Shown: in pieces, positions 15,876-24,186 of the stretch
How the letters are laid out: each line of letters begins with the position of its first letter
How positions within the stretch are numbered: position 1 is the first letter of the stretch
From: Nocardioides sp. InS609-2
GTDB lineage: Bacteria; Actinomycetota; Actinomycetes; Propionibacteriales; Nocardioidaceae
DNA length: 64,000 nt
Assembly: GCF_023208195.1 (NCBI RefSeq)
Contig: NZ_CP060034.1
Location: forward strand, 1,364,001-1,428,000
Reading direction: 5' to 3'
The notes under the pieces: generated by a model
Told to the model about the DNA's origin: nothing
What the model saw: the letters and a program-made list of their open reading frames with translations, nothing else
The model's database searches: none
Translations under genes and position numbers: made by a program

Positions 15876-17072
15876 GTGCACTGGCGAGGCGAGACAGCGC
15901 TCAACTGGCCACCCGACCACGCCTGGCAGCGAGCCTGGGACCTGTTGACCAGCGAGATCGAGCAGCTCACCGTGGCTGCCGACGGCACGGTCCAGCTTCC
16001 CCACTCGGGCACCGGCACGCCGCCCGTTGTGCTGACGTCCGGCAGTCACCTCGCCCCCGGCGCCGGCTACCGGATCGCGGCCGACCGGCTCTGCAGTGGT
16101 GAGCTGAGTGCCGCCGTGGAGGGCTGGCAGCGCGACGTACGCCTGAGCTGGATGCGGTACGACGGAGCCGGGCGCGCGGACCTGTGGCTGCGGGGACTCG
16201 CCGACCTGGTCGAGGTGCGGATGCGTAGCTCGCTGGCCGAGTTGACCGGCGAAGTGGTCGTGACGCCGCGCCCCGAAGCGCTGTTCCATGTCGACGGGCG
16301 CCTGCCGTGGCTGGAGGTCCGCTGCCGCATAGTCCGGGCTGCCGGAGGAGGGGACCTGCTGACAGGGGAGCTCGAGGTCAAGGGCGCCGGCCTGTGGCAA
16401 CCGATCCTCGCCCCCCTCCTCGCGGCCTTCCGCGGTCACATCGAGGAGAGCCTGGTGAGCGCGCTGACGGCAGTGGCCGAGACTCTCGCCGCACTGGGCG
16501 ACGACGAGTTCCAGCCGTCTGTGGCGAGCCCGTGGAGGATCGGGCCCGCGGAGGCTCGGCACCGGATCCGGATCGGCCTGGAGGAAGTCGGGCGGCGGAT
16601 GCACGGGCTCCACCGCAGCGTCTCGACTCTCCCCTGGTGGCAGCGGGGGGCGCGCCGGTGGCGCCGTGAGCATGCGGCTCTTCCGCCCGGCACCTGGCCC
16701 GCCGAAGACCTGCTGGCCCACAGCCCCTGGTCCTCGGTGGACCTCGAGGCCGCCCAGCGCCTCGCCCCGCGCCGGCGACGCCGCAGCGCCGAGGAGATCG
16801 ACCGGGTCGTGGCGGACCTCGGCGCGGCCCGATTGGCGGCCTTCGCGCAGATGGACGAGAACGTGAAGGAAGCGATTGCGCAGACTCGAAGCGAGTCTCG
16901 CGGGGTCGACCCTGGGCGCCCGTGGCCAAGCGACCAGGATCTCGATCTGACCTGGCTCGCGACGCCGTGGAGCACGATCCGCAAGCTGACCGGAGTCGCC
17001 TCGGACGCGGCTGCCCAGCAGCTCGTTGCCGACGCGGTCACCGCCTCCCCGCCTGCAAGCCCCGCTGGTTGA
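15876..17072 (+). CDS. Hypothetical protein of 398 residues
   Basis: A GTG start at 15876 opens a 398-residue frame with strong high-GC codon bias, so it is very likely a real gene. I recognise no family. The N-terminal half is mixed alpha/beta with several Trp residues; residues 270-320 are Arg-rich (APRRRRRSAEEIDR) and probably helical; the C-terminus ends in a Pro/Ala-rich tail. There is no signal peptide and no membrane segment. It lies between plasmid-type fragments and is convergent with the truncated AAA ATPase at 17170-17926, so it is probably mobile-element cargo. Confidence 0.55.
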   Translation: MHWRGETALNWPPDHAWQRAWDLLTSEIEQLTVAADGTVQLPHSGTGTPPVVLTSGSHLAPGAGYRIAADRLCSGELSAAVEGWQRDVRLSWMRYDGAGRADLWLRGLADLVEVRMRSSLAELTGEVVVTPRPEALFHVDGRLPWLEVRCRIVRAAGGGDLLTGELEVKGAGLWQPILAPLLAAFRGHIEESLVSALTAVAETLAALGDDEFQPSVASPWRIGPAEARHRIRIGLEEVGRRMHGLHRSVSTLPWWQRGARRWRREHAALPPGTWPAEDLLAHSPWSSVDLEAAQRLAPRRRRRSAEEIDRVVADLGAARLAAFAQMDENVKEAIAQTRSESRGVDPGRPWPSDQDLDLTWLATPWSTIRKLTGVASDAAAQQLVADAVTASPPASPAG

Positions 17073-17169
17073 GGAGTGCCATCAGCGGGGACGTACGGCA
17101 TGCGGTCCAGCCGGGATCTCTCGACCAGCGATCCTTGGGCGCTCGGTCTTCTGCCTAGGAGACGCTGAC

Positions 17170-17926
17170 CTCGGCCCGGCTCGGCGGGCTGCTTGAGGTG
17201 GTCCACCCGCACCAGCGCGTCGCCCGGCTTGCCGGTGATCGCCAGCACCGACCCCGCACCCGCCGTGAGCCACGTCGAGCCGTAGGCGGTCTCAAGGGTC
17301 GGGGTATCTCCGTCGCTCTTGCGCGGGTGGTGCAACTCAAGGACCGCGATCCCGGCCACCAGAGCCCGCTGCCCGGCAGCGTTCCACCCGGTGCCGCCCT
17401 CGTCGTCCACGACGCTCCCGGCATCCTTGAGCGAGTCCACCACGACGGAATCAGCGTCGGCGGTGGCGCACATCTCCCCCAGCGCGTCGGGGTTGCGGGT
17501 CAGATCGACCGGCGACGGACTGGGCCAGAACGTCAGGCGCTCGTTAGCGCCCTCCCTCATCTCAGGAGTGACCATGCGGCGGATCGAACGGACCGCCTGC
17601 CGGAGCCGGTCCATCGCCAGATAGAGCGTGCGCCTCTCACCGGGGGCGACCGGGAGCCCGAGCAACGTCGAGAATCCGGGGAGTCTGCACCGGCCCATCG
17701 CCCAGTGTTGGGCAAGGGTCGTCTTGCCCGAGCCCGCACGCCCGAGCAGCATCAGCGACTCGCCCTCTGCCATCACGACGTGCTCACCCTCGCCCCATAC
17801 CGGCACCGGCAGCGCCGGGGGGCCGAGCACGTAGTCACCGCCGGGCCGCATCAGGTCGGCGGCGGTGGGCAGGCAGTACGCGGCCCGGCGGAAGCGGTCA
17901 CTTTGTGATGACCGAGTCAAGTTCAA
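17170..17926 (-). pseudogene. AAA ATPase of plasmid/phage replication type, truncated at both ends
   Basis: The frame contains Walker A GRAGSGKTTLAQHW, a Walker-B-like region at DSVVVDSLKDAG, GTGWNAAGQRALVAGIAVLELHHP and TAYGSTWLTAGAGSVLAI. This is the RepA/DnaB-like AAA family that accompanies primase genes in actinobacterial mobile elements. The N-terminus is interrupted at 17,925 by the tRNA-derived attachment repeat, and after HLKQPAE the frame runs on, uninterrupted but meaningless, antisense to the gene at 15876. It is therefore a fragment left outside the island boundary. Confidence 0.65.
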
Positions 17927-18006
17927 ATGCTTTCAGGCTCGGATCCTCAAGGGAATCCGAGCCTGAATTTTGTAGCGGGGGCAGGATTTGAACGTGCGAC
18001 CTCTGG
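17925..18006. repeat. Attachment-site duplicate: tRNA-Met 3' end plus terminator (distal copy)
   Basis: Bases 17971-18006 copy the 3' 36 bases of the tRNA-Met gene region at 26887-26922 with one mismatch, and the adjoining hairpin (17931-17967) parallels the tRNA terminator at 26849-26883, including the AAATGCTTTCAGGCTCGGA edge. There is no tRNA 5' half here. A tRNA 3'-end direct repeat about 8.9 kb from the intact gene is the signature left by a tyrosine-integrase element that uses this tRNA as attB. Confidence 0.85.
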
Positions 18007-18214
18007 ACAAGATCGGCGTCTTGTCCGCCACTGCCGTTCAGCTTGGGCGAACGTGGGCTTCCTCGGTTTGTTGAGGGGGGAACTTCACGGACAGGGCCAA
18101 CTCTATCGGAACATTCTGGGGTCGCTGGCGATCGTTTGTGGCCAGTTCTTGGCCACAGGTCGAATCCATTGATCAGAGGAGCCAGGCGCGCAGTTCGGGA
18201 CGAAAGACCGTCCG

Positions 18215-18805
18215 CTACGGCACCAGGCGGCGTACCTGAACATTCAGCTCGCCGTCCATCTCAGCGAGTGCGCCGGCGTCCCCCTGAAGGCGACCCAGGA
18301 TCACGATCCCGTCGTAGTAGGACTGGTCGCCGTAGTAGAGGACCAGGTCGTTCGACGGGGCGTAGTAGCCGAGGTCTGCCACGTCGGGGGCCGCACCGTC
18401 AGGATCGTCGGCGAGGGAGAAAGCATCGGGAAGCGAGCCGGTCTTCGCCACCCCGCCGTGGTCTCTCATGGACAGGGTCAGTGGAAACTGGTCGAGCAGA
18501 TCACGCGCCGCCGCCGTGTCGCGCAGTGTCGCGACGAGCTCGAGGTCGCCCGCGATGATCTCCAGCTTGACAGGCCCAGCCCCGTTCGCCGACCCGGCGT
18601 CCTCTGGGAGCGACGCAGGACATGCGCTGGTGGAGCCATGGCTAGGACGGTCTTGACGCCAGCTCGCGTGGTGGATCAGCAGTGACGTGTAACAGTGACG
18701 CAGCCAGCGCGGGCATCGCGAGCCCGTTCTCGCGTCGAGTGGCGTCCAGCCAAGCGCCGTGCGGTTGAGGTGGTCGGGGTCCGGCTCTCGTTGCGAGCCG
18801 CCCAT
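18215..18805 (-). CDS. Cyclophilin-like-fold protein with an abnormal N-terminus
   Basis: From about residue 78 the 196-residue frame matches the cyclophilin-like family of small bacterial proteins: VKLEIIAGDLELVATLRDT, LLDQFPLTLSMRDHGG, ADLGYYAPSNDLVLYYG and IVILGRLQGDAGALAEMDG. Members are usually secreted lipoproteins. Here the region before the domain is not signal-like, although SACPASLPEDAG looks like the start of a mature lipoprotein, so the signal peptide was probably lost or shifted out of frame. The frame starts 42 bases after the stop of the sigma factor gene in the same direction and may share its transcript. Confidence 0.6.
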   Translation of the reverse strand: MGGSQREPDPDHLNRTALGWTPLDARTGSRCPRWLRHCYTSLLIHHASWRQDRPSHGSTSACPASLPEDAGSANGAGPVKLEIIAGDLELVATLRDTAAARDLLDQFPLTLSMRDHGGVAKTGSLPDAFSLADDPDGAAPDVADLGYYAPSNDLVLYYGDQSYYDGIVILGRLQGDAGALAEMDGELNVQVRRLVP

Positions 18806-18847
18806 AGTTTCGCCACCCCCGGGGCGGCGGTGGGTCGACCCCCGTGC

Positions 18848-19780
18848 TCAGGCTTGGCTATCGGGCCGATCGATGCGGGCGATGTCGGAGAGCGGGTAGC
18901 CGAGATGCGCGAGCTTGTCGGGGTTGATGATCGATCGGACCGTTTGAATGACGCCCTCGCTGATGTCGAAGGCAAGCACGTTGATGAGGTGGCCATCGGC
19001 GTCGAAGGCAAGGAGCCCTGGCTGACCGTTCACTTGGGTGGGCTCCATCCGCGCTCCCAACGAGGCGTAACGTCTGAAGAACCCCACGAGCAGACGGGCG
19101 ACTTGCTGGCCGCCGAAAACTGGTGCCGCGACCGCTCGGGCCTTGCCGCCGCCGTCGCCCTGGAACACGGCGTCAGCTGCGAGGAGCTCCACCAAGGCGT
19201 CGACCTCGCCGTCCTCGGCTGCGGCCTGGAACCGCGCCGTGAGCAGGTCCCGCTCCTGGGAGGACACCTCGAAGCGAGGGCGACCGTCGCTGATTCGGTT
19301 GCGTGCACGAGAGAGGACCTGCCGACAGTTCTCCTCGCTCTTGTCGACGATCTCCGCGATCTCGTCGTAGGGGTAGGCGAAGACCTCACGAAGCAGGAAC
19401 ACAGCGCGTTCGACCGGACTCAGCGTCTCGAGAAGCACCAGGAACGACAGGGACAGTGAGTCTGACATGGCGGCACGCTCCGATGGATCGGGATCGGTCA
19501 GTACCGGTTCTGGGAGCCAGGTGCCCACGTAAGACTCGCGCCGCACCCGTGCGGACCGGAGGTAATCGATCGCGAGCCTGGTCGTGATCGTGGTCAGGAA
19601 CGCCGGCTTCGACTCGATGACGGTCCCGGCCGCCGACGCTCGGAGCAAGCGCTCATGGGCCTCCTGGACAAGGTCCTCCGCATCGCTGGCGCTCCCGAGC
19701 ATCCGATAGGCGATCGAGAACAACTGACGCGAGATCTGTTCGGCGTCCGGCTCGGACTCATCGTTCATCTCATGCTCCAT
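18848..19780 (-). CDS. sigJ: ECF41-type RNA polymerase sigma factor with SnoaL-like C-terminal domain
   Basis: The protein has 310 residues. Region 2 reads LFSIAYRMLGSASDAEDLVQ (about 20-39) and region 4 is AYPYDEIAEIVDKSEENCRQ (about 146-165); a C-terminal SnoaL/NTF2-like extension of about 130 residues follows. The extension carries DGGGK and NPDKL, the two motifs that define ECF41 sigma factors, which use this domain instead of an anti-sigma factor. The ATG at 19780 would be almost leaderless behind the promoter at 19790-19816; ATG 19768 with GGAG six bases upstream is an alternative start. It is divergent from an FAD oxidoreductase, consistent with the ECF41 habit of pairing with an oxidoreductase-type partner. 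Confidence 0.92.
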   Translation of the reverse strand: MEHEMNDESEPDAEQISRQLFSIAYRMLGSASDAEDLVQEAHERLLRASAAGTVIESKPAFLTTITTRLAIDYLRSARVRRESYVGTWLPEPVLTDPDPSERAAMSDSLSLSFLVLLETLSPVERAVFLLREVFAYPYDEIAEIVDKSEENCRQVLSRARNRISDGRPRFEVSSQERDLLTARFQAAAEDGEVDALVELLAADAVFQGDGGGKARAVAAPVFGGQQVARLLVGFFRRYASLGARMEPTQVNGQPGLLAFDADGHLINVLAFDISEGVIQTVRSIINPDKLAHLGYPLSDIARIDRPDSQA

Positions 19781-19789
19781 ACCCCTGTT

Positions 19790-19816
19790 GACGAGGCAAC
19801 GCCGCTGCCTGTGACA
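19790..19816 (-). promoter_or_regulatory. ECF41-type promoter for the sigma factor gene
   Basis: On the minus strand TGTCACA (19816-19810), a 16-base spacer and CGTC (19793-19790) reproduce the ECF41 consensus TGTCACA-N16-CGTC exactly. It lies 9 bases before ATG 19780, which implies autoregulation. Confidence 0.8.
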
Positions 19817-19860
19817 CCGGCCACGGCACCGACGTCGGGCTCGTACGCTAACAACCGAAG

Positions 19861-19887
19861 TGTCACACCTGCCGCCGCCGTCTCGTC
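19861..19887 (+). promoter_or_regulatory. ECF41-type promoter for the FAD oxidoreductase gene
   Basis: TGTCACA at 19861-19867, a 16-base spacer and CGTC at 19884-19887 form a second exact match to the ECF41 consensus, pointing at the oxidoreductase start at 19921. Confidence 0.82.
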
Positions 19888-19920
19888 ATTGGTGCAACCC
19901 ATCGAGACTAGGAGAAGCAG

Positions 19921-21132
19921 ATGACAATCGAGGCAACGAGTCACAGAATCGTGGTCCTTGGCGGCGGCTACACAGGGATCATGGCCGCCATCCGAGCAGC
20001 AAAACGGACCCGACGACACGGTGGACGGGTGACCCTCGTCAACCCTTCGAGCCGATTCAACGAGCGCCTGCGGATGCACCAGCAGGCAACTGCTCAAGAG
20101 ATGGAACACCTCGAGATCCCGGATCTCCTGAAGGGGATGGACATCGAGTTCGTGGAGGGATTCGCGACCGACCTGGACCCCGTCCGACAGGGAGTCTCAG
20201 TGGCCACGGAGCAGGGAAGCACAACCGTTCATTACGAAACCCTCATCTATGCCATCGGTAGCGCCACGCCCACAACCCAGATGCCGGGCGTCGACGTGCA
20301 CGCCTACACCCTGAACTCCCCAGCCTCGGCCAAGAGATTCGCAGGCCGACTCGCGGAGGTCGACACCGGCACGGTCGTGGTGTGCGGAAACGGTTTGACC
20401 GGTGTCGAGGCAGCCACCGAGATCGCCGAGTCCTTCCCGTCTGTGCGGGTCGTCCTAGTGGGACGCGATGTGCCGGCACCCCAGATGAACACCAAGGCAA
20501 GGAGCTACCTGCTCGACGTCCTCGAACGGCTGGGGATCGAGAGCCGAACCGGGGTCGAGATCACCAAGGTGCTCCCTGACGCGGTCGAGCTGGCCGGCGG
20601 CGAGCTGATCGCTTCGGACGCCACCTTGTGGACCACGGGGTTCTGGGCGTCTCCCCTGGCCGCGGACTCGGGCATCACCGTCGACCCCCATCGGCGCATC
20701 GTCGTGGACTCGGAGCTTCGGTCGGTGTCGCACCCCTCCATCTTCGCGATCGGTGACGCCGCCGCGATCCAACAGCCCTGGGGAGTGATTCACGGGACGT
20801 GCCAGAGCGGCATGCCGTCGGGCGCTCACGCGGCCGACAACATCGGACGGCTCCTGCGCGGCAAAACACCGAAGCCCTTCGGGTTCGGCTACCTCCACCA
20901 ACCCGTGAGCCTCGGCCGAAACGACGCCGTCGTGCAGTTCACCAAGGTCGATGACTCACCCAGCCGGTGGTACCTCACCGGCAGGTCCGCCGTGCGTTAC
21001 AAGGAGACCGTCACCGGTAGCCCGTCGACCACCTACGGCCTCTCGCGCCGGTTCGTCATCCCTATGGCGCTCCTCGCCCGGAAGGGGCCCCGACGAGTCC
21101 CCCGCCGGCCCGCGATCTCGGGGCCGCAATAG
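19921..21132 (+). CDS. FAD-dependent pyridine nucleotide-disulfide oxidoreductase (NDH-2-like)
   Basis: This 403-residue flavoprotein has an FAD-binding Rossmann start IVVLGGGYTGIMAA (about 10-23), a second nucleotide-binding fold VVVCGNGLTGVEAATE (about 157-172) for NAD(P)H, and the FAD-contacting block HPSIFAIGDAA (about 276-286). There is no redox-active CxxxxC pair, so it is closer to type II NADH dehydrogenases and ferredoxin-reductase-like enzymes than to disulfide reductases. An AGGAG six bases before ATG 19921 supports the start. It is the likely regulatory target of the adjacent ECF41 sigma factor. The electron acceptor cannot be told from sequence. Confidence 0.88.
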   Translation: MTIEATSHRIVVLGGGYTGIMAAIRAAKRTRRHGGRVTLVNPSSRFNERLRMHQQATAQEMEHLEIPDLLKGMDIEFVEGFATDLDPVRQGVSVATEQGSTTVHYETLIYAIGSATPTTQMPGVDVHAYTLNSPASAKRFAGRLAEVDTGTVVVCGNGLTGVEAATEIAESFPSVRVVLVGRDVPAPQMNTKARSYLLDVLERLGIESRTGVEITKVLPDAVELAGGELIASDATLWTTGFWASPLAADSGITVDPHRRIVVDSELRSVSHPSIFAIGDAAAIQQPWGVIHGTCQSGMPSGAHAADNIGRLLRGKTPKPFGFGYLHQPVSLGRNDAVVQFTKVDDSPSRWYLTGRSAVRYKETVTGSPSTTYGLSRRFVIPMALLARKGPRRVPRRPAISGPQ

Positions 21133-21410
21133 CACTCGGGCACGCAGCCGACGTCAGTGCCGACCGAGGCACCCTGTTCGGCGCGTTCGACCAGGTAGGC
21201 GCAGACCGCAGCTGGCGAACCGGGCAGCGGGTTGACGGCGCGGGCGGTGCACCACCGCTCCCATCCGCGCCAGGCGTGGGCGTAGACGGTCCTGATGGAC
21301 TTCGCGAGCGAGGCGCCCATCGCGGTGGCGATCCGGGCTGCATCAGTGGCGGTGAGGCCAGCGAATGGGTCGACGGGCGAGGACGCGATGGAACTGAGGC
21401 TGGTGGTCAT
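21090..21410 (-). pseudogene. Tyrosine integrase, N-terminal relic
   Basis: From ATG 21410 the frame reads SLAKSIRTVYAHAWRGWERW followed by GSPAAVCAYLVERAEQGAS, which is the SAM-like core-binding domain of phage-type tyrosine recombinases. Near 21,160 the homology shifts to another frame (LTSAACPSAIAAPRSRAG) and stops; the catalytic domain with R-H-R-Y is absent, cut off by the 3' end of the oxidoreductase gene. It lies about 50 bases from the duplicated attachment-like repeats at 21.5 kb, the usual place of an integrase gene. Confidence 0.7.
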
Positions 21411-21460
21411 CCGCCGGTTGTAGCGCCACCGGTCGACGAGTCCGTCAGCGCGCCCGCGGC

Positions 21461-21690
21461 TCCGTCGGGATCTCAGATCCGTGGGCGGTAAAGGCGAAGT
21501 AAGTGGACACTTGATCAATCGCTTAAGGCTTTCAGGCTCGGAATCCGTTGAGTCCGAGCGGCGCGCCGACCGAGATCCGTCGGGATCTCAGATCCGTGGG
21601 CGGTAAAGGCGAAGTAAGTGGACACTTGATCAATCGCTTAAGGCTTTCAGGCTCGGAATCCGTTGAGTCCGAGCGGCGCGCCGACCGAGA
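21461..21690. repeat. Two tandem 115-bp units, each with a copy of the att-like hairpin edge
   Basis: The block starting TCCGTCGGGATCTCAGATCC at 21461 repeats from 21576 with no differences that I can see, and a third partial copy starts at 21691. Each unit contains GGCTTTCAGGCTCGGAATCC, the edge of the tRNA-Met terminator hairpin found at the island ends, and GACACTTGATCAATC, related to the sequence just outside the tRNA copy at 26.8 kb. The arrangement suggests scars of repeated integration or excision at the same site. Confidence 0.85.
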
Positions 21691-21812
21691 TCCGTCGAGC
21701 TGTCGAGAAGGGGCTACCTCGTGCGCACCTACGACCGTTCAGTGCCCGCCGTGCTGCCGTCGCGAGGAGACGACGGCGGACGGGGATCAGGATGCTGCTG
21801 ATCCTGCAGGAT

Positions 21813-22508
21813 TCAGGCCACGACGACGGATTGGTTGCGGCGAAGGAGCCAGCTGACTGCCGGGTAGCCGGTCAGGAGGCCGAGGATGACTCCCATCTGC
21901 ATGAGGAACCAGAAGGTGCTGTCGGTGACCGGCGGCATCAGGTCGTTGAAGTGCAGCAGGAGCATCCAGCCGACCATCCCGATGTCGAACGCGGCGACGG
22001 TGATGAAGGCGGCAGCGAGGGCAGACCCCATCGAGATGCCACGAGTCCGCCCGGTCCGCGGCTCGCGGCTGGCCACCCGCTCGTAGACGGCCAACATGAC
22101 GACGGCAAGGACGGCTATGACGAGGATCATGGGCCACATCGCCAGACCCGCGATGGTCCAGCCGACCGCGACGACGAGCGGCACCGCGACTAGGTGTGCC
22201 ACTGCGGAGGCGCCTCCACCAGGGAGCACGGCGACCGCCGTGCCTGCGGGCTCTGCGACCCCGCCGGCCGCCACGGTCGTGGAGGTGGGGTTTGCACGCC
22301 CCTTTCGCAGGTAGGCCGCGACGGCGAACGGGCCGAGGTAGAGCGCAGAGGTGATCCACACCAGCTCTGTGGCGACACTGAGATGACGGCGACGGAGCAG
22401 GTAGATGTCGAAGGCGATGACGGCGGCGCTGAGCAATGACAACGTGATGTACGTCCAAGCGACCGGAGTGAGCCAGTCGGGGACGGCGGATTGCATGGTC
22501 ATGTCCAT
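21813..22508 (-). CDS. DUF4396-type integral membrane protein
   Basis: From ATG 22508 the product is about 231 residues with six predicted helices. The C-terminal half (MGSALAAAFITVAAFDIGMV, LMPPVTDSTFWFLMQMGVI and GYPAVSWLLRRNQ) matches, from memory, the DUF4396 domain of bacterial membrane proteins often found near heavy-metal resistance genes. The frame is open upstream to 22634, but that part is Arg/Ser/His-rich and not membrane-like. No metal-binding motif is clear. It is followed in cis by another membrane protein (22674-23183, upstream on the same strand), so the two may form a unit. The function is unproven. Confidence 0.7.
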   Translation of the reverse strand: MDMTMQSAVPDWLTPVAWTYITLSLLSAAVIAFDIYLLRRRHLSVATELVWITSALYLGPFAVAAYLRKGRANPTSTTVAAGGVAEPAGTAVAVLPGGGASAVAHLVAVPLVVAVGWTIAGLAMWPMILVIAVLAVVMLAVYERVASREPRTGRTRGISMGSALAAAFITVAAFDIGMVGWMLLLHFNDLMPPVTDSTFWFLMQMGVILGLLTGYPAVSWLLRRNQSVVVA

Positions 22509-22673
22509 GAGGGTGTCGGATCCTTCGTGATGGGAGTGGTGTGGTCGACCAGTCGAACGGGCGGACCGGTCGGAGGCTGCGGACCGGCGCTCGATTGACG
22601 CACGCTCAGCAGCGGCACACGCTGGCGGGCGCACGCCGGAAGGCTCGGCTCAGAGAGATCTCTGAGCGGCCTG

Positions 22674-23183
22674 TCACACCCTCAAGACACACAAAGAGAT
22701 CGGTGAGAGGACTGTCCATGGTGTCTGGAATCGCCGTCGACGTGGAAGAGCGCGGGGGCGTGTGCGCGGGAGCAGTCCCACGAAGGTGTCACGGCGAGAG
22801 GCCACCAGCAGCGCCAGCAGCGTGGTCACTGTCAGACCACCGGCAACCGTGCACATCTCGCTCACGTCGGTGACGCACACGCTGTCGCACATGGAGCTCA
22901 TGGGTAGCGACATCACCGAGGCACCCGGTGAAACCGCCTCACGGAACACGTCGTCGACACCACCATCGGTCAGGCCCCTGGTGAAAGACCCGACGGCGGC
23001 CGCGGGTGCGGCAGTCGTTGCCGCCGTCTTCGAGGCATCGGCCATGTCAACCATGCCCGCCATGGGCGTCGTCGATGCGGCAACCGCGAACACAACGCAC
23101 GCCAAGCTCAACGCCAGAGCGACCGCCGCGCACAGAGCGCGCCGCGACGAGCGGGCGACCTGGACGGCGATGGGCGTGGACAC
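22674..23183 (-). CDS. Small exported Met/Cys-containing membrane protein
   Basis: GTG 23183 gives 169 residues; the open frame continues upstream to 23402 without membrane-like sequence. An N-terminal anchor (AVALALSLACVVFAVAA) is followed by a Met-containing stretch (TTPMAGMVDMAD) and LPMSSMCDSVCVTDVSEMC, then a second helix (LTVTTLLALLVA), a basic region and a terminal LSPISLCVLRV. Clustered Met and Cys outside the membrane suggest metal, perhaps copper, contact. Proteins with this layout and C-terminus are frequent in actinobacterial metal-handling loci, but no family name is certain. It lies upstream of the DUF4396-type gene. Confidence 0.55.
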   Translation of the reverse strand: MSTPIAVQVARSSRRALCAAVALALSLACVVFAVAASTTPMAGMVDMADASKTAATTAAPAAAVGSFTRGLTDGGVDDVFREAVSPGASVMSLPMSSMCDSVCVTDVSEMCTVAGGLTVTTLLALLVASRRDTFVGLLPRTRPRALPRRRRFQTPWTVLSPISLCVLRV

Positions 23184-23298
23184 GCGGGAACGATAGCCGG
23201 AGGGACCACGCTGCTCCAGCGCCGAGGTCAGCCCCGAGCCCGGGCAGTCCCTGGGTCCCGACGGCGGCTCCTCAACATTCAGGAGCAAGACCAGGGCG

Positions 23299-23775
23299 AT
23301 GAACGCCTCGGGCGCGTCCCCCAGCAATCCGATGCCGGGCGCCCGCAGTGACGTGGCGTTGGCGGCCCGCACGGCCGGTGTCGGCATGTCCCGTTGCCTC
23401 ATCGGGCTTAGAGCAGGCAGCTCCCCCGCGATCGTGCAGGGCCGTCAGGAGGGCTGGTCGGCGGATCCTGACGCGCTTGGTCAACCCTCGACCGAGGTGC
23501 ACGCACACCACAGTAACGCCGCCAACGGACCCGGCTACAAGTTCCTCGTCACTGCCTGGTCCATCGAGGCCGCCGGCGGGCCGAAGTGCTACCTCGGCCG
23601 CGACATGGTCGCGGCCCACGACGGCCTGTCCATCGACACGGCCGGCTTCGACGCCGTGGCGATGGAGATCGCGGCCACACTGATGTTCCTGGGCGTGCCC
23701 GAACGTGAGCGCACCGAGTTCAACGACATCATCGAAAACTACCGTTCCCAGGTGATCCAGACCGCCACGGGGTAG
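23299..23775 (+). CDS. Truncated-hemoglobin-like protein lacking the usual N-terminal half
   Basis: Residues from about 78 match the C-terminal half of group 1 truncated hemoglobins: AAGGPKCYLGRDMVAAHDGL, FDAVAMEIAATLMFLGVP and a final helix. The His in MVAAHDGL would be the proximal heme ligand. The N-terminal 77 residues show neither the expected FYxRVLxDxxLxxFF region nor a signal peptide and look unstructured. The gene is either a fragment joined to foreign DNA or a very diverged globin. Without the distal half, heme binding is doubtful. The true start could lie inside the frame. Confidence 0.55.
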   Translation: MNASGASPSNPMPGARSDVALAARTAGVGMSRCLIGLRAGSSPAIVQGRQEGWSADPDALGQPSTEVHAHHSNAANGPGYKFLVTAWSIEAAGGPKCYLGRDMVAAHDGLSIDTAGFDAVAMEIAATLMFLGVPERERTEFNDIIENYRSQVIQTATG

Positions 23776-24186
23776 GCCTACCGGGGACCCTCACCGAAGC
23801 AGCGCTCGTTCGTCCCGGTCACCCCGTTGCGCCGGCGCCGGCGCCGGCGGCACTCGCCTGCACGGCGACTGCGGCGTAGGTATCGCTGGTGAGAGCCTGA
23901 CGTCGCTGGTGTGCGCACGGGTGCTAGCCATCGCCGCGTCGCCGAGGTCCCGGTCCTGCACGGAGTGTGGAGGTGAGGAACGTCGGGAGGAGGCTGGTGG
24001 TCATCTCGTGTCCCGCATCGCTGCCCAGTGAGGCGGCCCCCACCGGCCAGGCCTGGGGTCAACCAGGGTGCCTCCCTGGAGGCCTCATCCTGATCCTCAG
24101 CGTCGGTTCCATGGTCGCTTGACGCGGCTGCAGGATCCGGTCGGGGTTGGGTGATGTCGTTCACGGCAGGGTCTGCGCCAGGGTCG

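Noticed and set aside
16436..17160. Continuation of the AAA ATPase frame on the minus strand
   Set aside because: The frame stays open but runs antisense to the well-biased gene at 15876-17072, loses all AAA similarity and becomes Arg/Ser-rich. It is a shadow.
17998..18024. Second tRNA gene at the distal att copy
   Set aside because: Only the T arm and acceptor 3' strand are present; the anticodon arm and 5' half are missing, so this is an attachment-site fragment.
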